Below, one piece after another: positions 7,038 to 10,380 of a DNA stretch of 10,380 bases; the first letter of the stretch is position 1, and each line of letters starts with the position of its first letter. A program made the translations under genes and the position numbers. The notes under the pieces are model-generated. The model had not been told where the DNA came from and ran no database searches. It worked only from the letters and a program-made list of their open reading frames with translations. The DNA is from Clostridiales bacterium. GTDB lineage: Bacteria; Bacillota; Clostridia; Lachnospirales; WQUN01. The DNA lies in contig JAISWA010000242.1 of the NCBI GenBank assembly GCA_031271275.1, positions 1-10,380 of the forward strand. Direction: 5' to 3'.

Positions 7038-8123
7038 ATGGACAAAATGCGGGAGCGGGACAGGATTATTTTAGTAGACGACGACATGACCATATTGAAC
7101 ATCGGGAAAAACACGCTTATCGACAAATATGACGTGTTCACAATACCATCCGGCGAAAAACTGTTTAAAATACTGGAACGCGTAAAGCCGAAAATGATAC
7201 TGCTCGACGTGGAGATGCCCGGGTTAAACGGTTATGAGATTATCAAAAAGCTGAAGGCGGACCCCGTTACCGCGCCCATACCCGTAATATTCCTTACCGC
7301 CAAGAGCGATTCCGACAGCGAGCTTATCGGTCTTTCCCTCGGCGCGATAGATTATATATCCAAGCCGTTCTCGCCCCCGCTTTTATTAAAGCGCATCGAA
7401 GTACACCTTCTGGTCGAGGAACAGAAAAACGAACTCAAGGATTATAACGAGAACCTTGAGCAGATGGTGGCGGAAAAAACCAAGACGGTGTTGGAAATGC
7501 AGAATGTGGTGCTAAAAACCATGGCGGAGTTGGTGGAATGCCGCGACGACGTTACCGGCGGGCATATCGAGCGTACCACCGGTTACCTGCGTATCATGCT
7601 CGACGCCATGTTGGAGCACGACGACTATAAGCATATACTCAGCACCTGGAACATCGAGCAGCTCGTCCTTTCCGCGCAGCTTCACGACGTGGGTAAAATA
7701 ACCATCAAAGACAATATCCTTCTCAAACCCGCCAAGCTCTCCGTCGAAGAATTTACCGAAATGAAAAAGCACACCGAATCCGGCGTGCAAATCATCCAAA
7801 AAATCAAAAGTACCACCGACGAGAACGCCTTCCTTAATTACGCGGAAATATTGTCCGCAAGCCACCACGAAAAATGGGACGGCACCGGTTACCCCCGCGG
7901 GCTTAAGGGGGAGGAAATTCCGCTTCCCGGCAGGCTGATGGCGGTGGTGGACGTCTATGACGCGCTGACCAACGAGCGCCCCTATAAAAAAGCTTTCTCT
8001 CACGAAGTCGCCCTCGAGATTATCAAGGCCGACAGCGGCATATATTTCGACCCGAAGTTAGTGGAGGTCTTTATTGCCCATGAGCAGGACTTCCGGATGT
8101 TAAATATCGGTTTGTCTTTATGA
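7038..8123 (+). CDS. Response regulator with HD-GYP domain, predicted c-di-GMP phosphodiesterase
   Basis: A 361-residue cytoplasmic protein of the RpfG type. The receiver domain (~9-125) has D14/D15/D16, the phosphoacceptor D57 in LLDVEMPG, T87 and K109 followed by Pro, so it should be phosphorylatable. A coiled coil (~126-155, rich in E, K, Q, N) links to the HD-GYP domain (~160-355). That domain carries HDVGK (H216, D217), a downstream metal-ligand His in KKHTESG (H245), HHEKWDGTGYP (H276, H277, D281, with GYP at 284-286) and later VVDVYDALT, i.e. the complete signature of active HD-GYP enzymes, which hydrolyse c-di-GMP. There is no DNA-binding domain, so output should be enzymatic. It is first in a rightward operon; its TGA overlaps the next gene's ATG (ATGA). 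The coupled hybrid kinase and the divergent one are the obvious candidate phosphodonors. Confidence 0.94.
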   Translation: MDKMRERDRIILVDDDMTILNIGKNTLIDKYDVFTIPSGEKLFKILERVKPKMILLDVEMPGLNGYEIIKKLKADPVTAPIPVIFLTAKSDSDSELIGLSLGAIDYISKPFSPPLLLKRIEVHLLVEEQKNELKDYNENLEQMVAEKTKTVLEMQNVVLKTMAELVECRDDVTGGHIERTTGYLRIMLDAMLEHDDYKHILSTWNIEQLVLSAQLHDVGKITIKDNILLKPAKLSVEEFTEMKKHTESGVQIIQKIKSTTDENAFLNYAEILSASHHEKWDGTGYPRGLKGEEIPLPGRLMAVVDVYDALTNERPYKKAFSHEVALEIIKADSGIYFDPKLVEVFIAHEQDFRMLNIGLSL

Positions 8124-10380
8124 GCGCTTTCTCCTCCGCTCAAACCGTACTGGTTACCGTGCTGTTCATCCTCACGGGCGCGGGGCTTGTTGCTTTGTTT
8201 ATCCTAATCGTCCTCCACGACCGTATCAAGCGCAGGTACCAGAAAGACGCTTCCACCCTCGCCTCTATTTATGAATCCATCCCCGACCTGCTATTTTGTA
8301 TTGACACGGATAACCGTTACACAAGCTGCAACCGCAGTTTTCTGGAGGCGGTGGGGCGTACCGAGGCGGAGGTCATCGGGAAAACCCCCTTCGATATTCA
8401 CAAGGACAGAGAAGTCGCCAGCGATTTTGTGGAATCGGACAATCAGGCAATGCGGGAGAACCGCCTGACTACCCATATCGGCTGGCTGACTTACCCGGAC
8501 GGTTCCGTCAAATTACTGGAAACCATAAAAAACCCTATCGTGCAGGACGGCGTCGTAACCGGCCTGCTCGGCATTTCGAGGGATATCACCCTGCACAGGC
8601 AGGTGGAGGACGCCGCCCGCGCCTCGTCGGATTTTAAAAGCCTGTTCCTCGCGCATATGAGCCACGAAATACGCACCCCCATCAATGTGGTTATGGGCAT
8701 GACAGAATTGGTCATGCGCAGGAAGATACCCCCCGAGCTATATGAAAGTATGCTCGAAATCAAGAACGCCAGCGAAAACCTTTTCCAAATTATCAACGAC
8801 GTCCTCGACTTTTCCAAGATAGAAGCGGGCAAGCTTGAAATCGTCGTAAACGAGTATTCCTTCTCCTCCTTCATCCACGACATCGTGACCATCTGCCGCG
8901 TAAAAATCGCCGAGAAAACCCTTTTCTTCCTCGTCAACGCCGACAGCGCCATTCCGGAAAGGCTGATTGGCGACGATGTCCGCCTGAAGCAAATCGTGCT
9001 AAATATCCTGTACAACGCCATAAAATACACGCAAGACGGCTATGTGTCGCTTGCGGTAAGCTGTGAATTGGAAAACAACACCGCCAATTTAGTGTTCGAG
9101 GTTTCAGACAGCGGCATCGGGATTAAAGAGGATGAGCTTAATACGATATTTAACGATTTTGTGCGGGTTGACCACCTTAAAAACAAAAGCATAGGCGGGA
9201 CGGGTCTCGGGCTTTCCATATCCAAGAACCTGTGCCAGCTCATGGGCGGGGATATCTCCGTAGACAGCAAATACGGCGTCGGAAGCCGTTTTGTGGTAAA
9301 AGTCCCGCAAATTTTCACCGACTACGCACCGTATACCCGTGTGGAGGACGCACAGGACAAATCCATACTGGTATACGAGCAGCGCCTGATGTACGCGGAC
9401 TCCATCATGCGCTCCATCGAAAACCTCGGCACCCGGGCGACGTTGGTCAAGACACAGAAGCAGTTTTTCCGTGAGTTGGAGTTGCAAAATTATAAGTACC
9501 TGTTTGTCGCGTCCTTTCTGTATGAAAACGTTAAGGATAACCTTGACAAAATCCCGCCCGACGCGCGGGTGGTGCTGCTCTCGGAAACAGGCGACCACAC
9601 GGTGGAGCTTGGCGTCGCGCGTATGGACATGCCGGTGTACGCCCTGCCCATCGCGAATATTTTGAACCATGTGGAAAGCGCGTTCGGAAGGGCGGACCAA
9701 CGTTACGCCGCGTTTACGGCGCCGCAGGCGCGGGTGCTGCTTGTGGACGACGCGAGCACCAACCTGAAGGTCGCCGAGGGGCTGATGCAGCCGTATTACA
9801 TGCAGATAGACGCGTGCAAGAGCGGTTTCGACGCGCTTACGTTAGTACAACAGAACCGTTACGATATTATTTTTATGGACCATATGATGCCGGAGATGGA
9901 CGGCATTGAGACGACGGCAAAAATACGGGCGTTTGACAATGAGTATTGCGCCAACGTCCCGATTATCGCGCTGACCGCCAACGCCGTCGTGGGAATGCGC
10001 GAGATGTTTTTGTCCAACGGAATGGACGACTTGCTTACCAAACCCATCGAGGTGCCGAAGCTTAACGCGGTGTTGGAAAAATGGATACCGAGAGAAAAAC
10101 GGATGCGCTTTATCACCAACGATAAATCCGCCAGGAGCGTCTCCCTTTCCATAGACGGGGTGGACGTTAAGGCGGGCATCTCCATGACCGGAGGTTCCAT
10201 TGAGAATTATCTGGACACGCTATCCATATTTAAAAAAGATATGTTGGAGAAAATGCCCGCTATACGCCAGTGTACGCTGCGCGGGGACTGGAAGCTGTAC
10301 GGCACGTATATTCACGCGGTGCGCGGGGTCACCGCCATCATCGGCGCGCGCGCCATGTCGGAAAAAGCGCGCGAGCTTGA
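8120..10380 (+). CDS. TM-PAS hybrid sensor histidine kinase with pseudoreceiver, receiver and HPt (3' end outside window)
   Basis: The frame is open from the ATG at 8120 to the window edge: 753 codons, no stop seen. ATG 8120 overlaps the HD-GYP stop as ATGA, indicating translational coupling. In order: one TM helix (~8-32), a PAS domain (~45-155, IPDLLFCIDTDNRY then the GISRDIT end), and HisKA with H-box MSHEIRTPIN (H182). The HATPase has N-box NILYNAIKYT, G1 DSGIGI from D330 and G2 GGTGLGL at 359-365. A degenerate receiver (~414-520) has A464 at the acceptor position and Met replacing Lys before Pro. The functional receiver has D543/D544, D587 in IFMDHMMPEMDG and K641. The HPt has H732 in HAVRGVTAIIGA and is cut by the edge. 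From HisKA onward it is a paralogue of the divergent kinase, roughly half identical by eye, but its sensory part differs: there is no extracytoplasmic domain. Expected partner: the HD-GYP regulator just upstream. Confidence 0.93.
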   Translation, partial: MSAFSSAQTVLVTVLFILTGAGLVALFILIVLHDRIKRRYQKDASTLASIYESIPDLLFCIDTDNRYTSCNRSFLEAVGRTEAEVIGKTPFDIHKDREVASDFVESDNQAMRENRLTTHIGWLTYPDGSVKLLETIKNPIVQDGVVTGLLGISRDITLHRQVEDAARASSDFKSLFLAHMSHEIRTPINVVMGMTELVMRRKIPPELYESMLEIKNASENLFQIINDVLDFSKIEAGKLEIVVNEYSFSSFIHDIVTICRVKIAEKTLFFLVNADSAIPERLIGDDVRLKQIVLNILYNAIKYTQDGYVSLAVSCELENNTANLVFEVSDSGIGIKEDELNTIFNDFVRVDHLKNKSIGGTGLGLSISKNLCQLMGGDISVDSKYGVGSRFVVKVPQIFTDYAPYTRVEDAQDKSILVYEQRLMYADSIMRSIENLGTRATLVKTQKQFFRELELQNYKYLFVASFLYENVKDNLDKIPPDARVVLLSETGDHTVELGVARMDMPVYALPIANILNHVESAFGRADQRYAAFTAPQARVLLVDDASTNLKVAEGLMQPYYMQIDACKSGFDALTLVQQNRYDIIFMDHMMPEMDGIETTAKIRAFDNEYCANVPIIALTANAVVGMREMFLSNGMDDLLTKPIEVPKLNAVLEKWIPREKRMRFITNDKSARSVSLSIDGVDVKAGISMTGGSIENYLDTLSIFKKDMLEKMPAIRQCTLRGDWKLYGTYIHAVRGVTAIIGARAMSEKAREL

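Noticed and set aside
8491..9030. Minus-strand open frame inside the PAS kinase
   Set aside because: It is the complement of the HisKA/HATPase coding sequence; a similar antisense frame occurs opposite the other kinase at 5209-5541, as expected from shared codons.

Overview
This window looks like a chromosomal segment of a moderate-GC Firmicute, probably a Clostridia-type anaerobe. The reasons are the adjacent recJ-apt pair, an Apt sequence that reads like clostridial Apt, frequent GTG/TTG starts with GGAGG-type ribosome binding sites, and a membrane protein with the W-x-YYK-plus-TM layout that I associate with Clostridia. The taxonomic call is inference; no rRNA or other marker is present. 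I see no mobile element, CRISPR array, tRNA or rRNA.

Layout. (1) Positions 1-1437, plus strand: the 3' part of recJ (ssDNA exonuclease, cut by the window edge) and apt (adenine phosphoribosyltransferase), 18 nt apart and probably co-transcribed. (2) Positions 1446-6788, minus strand: four tightly packed genes forming an apparent operon. In transcription order they are a large dCache-HAMP hybrid histidine kinase with two receiver-like domains and an HPt, a small STAS-like protein, a single-pass membrane protein with an outside domain, and a CPBP (Abi/CAAX-like) membrane protease homologue. This operon converges on apt with only 8 nt between the stop codons. (3) Positions 6789-7037: a divergent control region with one good sigma-70/SigA-type promoter on each strand and a perfect 14-bp palindrome abutting the -35 of the leftward promoter. 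(4) Positions 7038-10380, plus strand: a REC-HD-GYP response regulator (predicted c-di-GMP phosphodiesterase), followed through an ATGA overlap by a second hybrid histidine kinase (TM-PAS-HisKA-HATPase-pseudoREC-REC-HPt) that runs off the right edge.

How it may work together. The two hybrid kinases are clear paralogues from HisKA through HPt but have different sensory front ends: an extracytoplasmic dCache domain in one and a cytoplasmic PAS domain in the other. Between them sits a stand-alone receiver-HD-GYP protein with no kinase of its own. The simplest reading is a two-input phosphorelay in which either or both HPt domains phosphorylate the HD-GYP protein and so set c-di-GMP level. The STAS-like, membrane-anchored and CPBP proteins co-transcribed with the dCache kinase would be accessory or output components of unknown role. 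Both kinases carry a receiver-like domain that has lost the acceptor Asp and the conserved Lys, a shared feature inherited before they diverged. The wiring is inference from domain content and gene order only.
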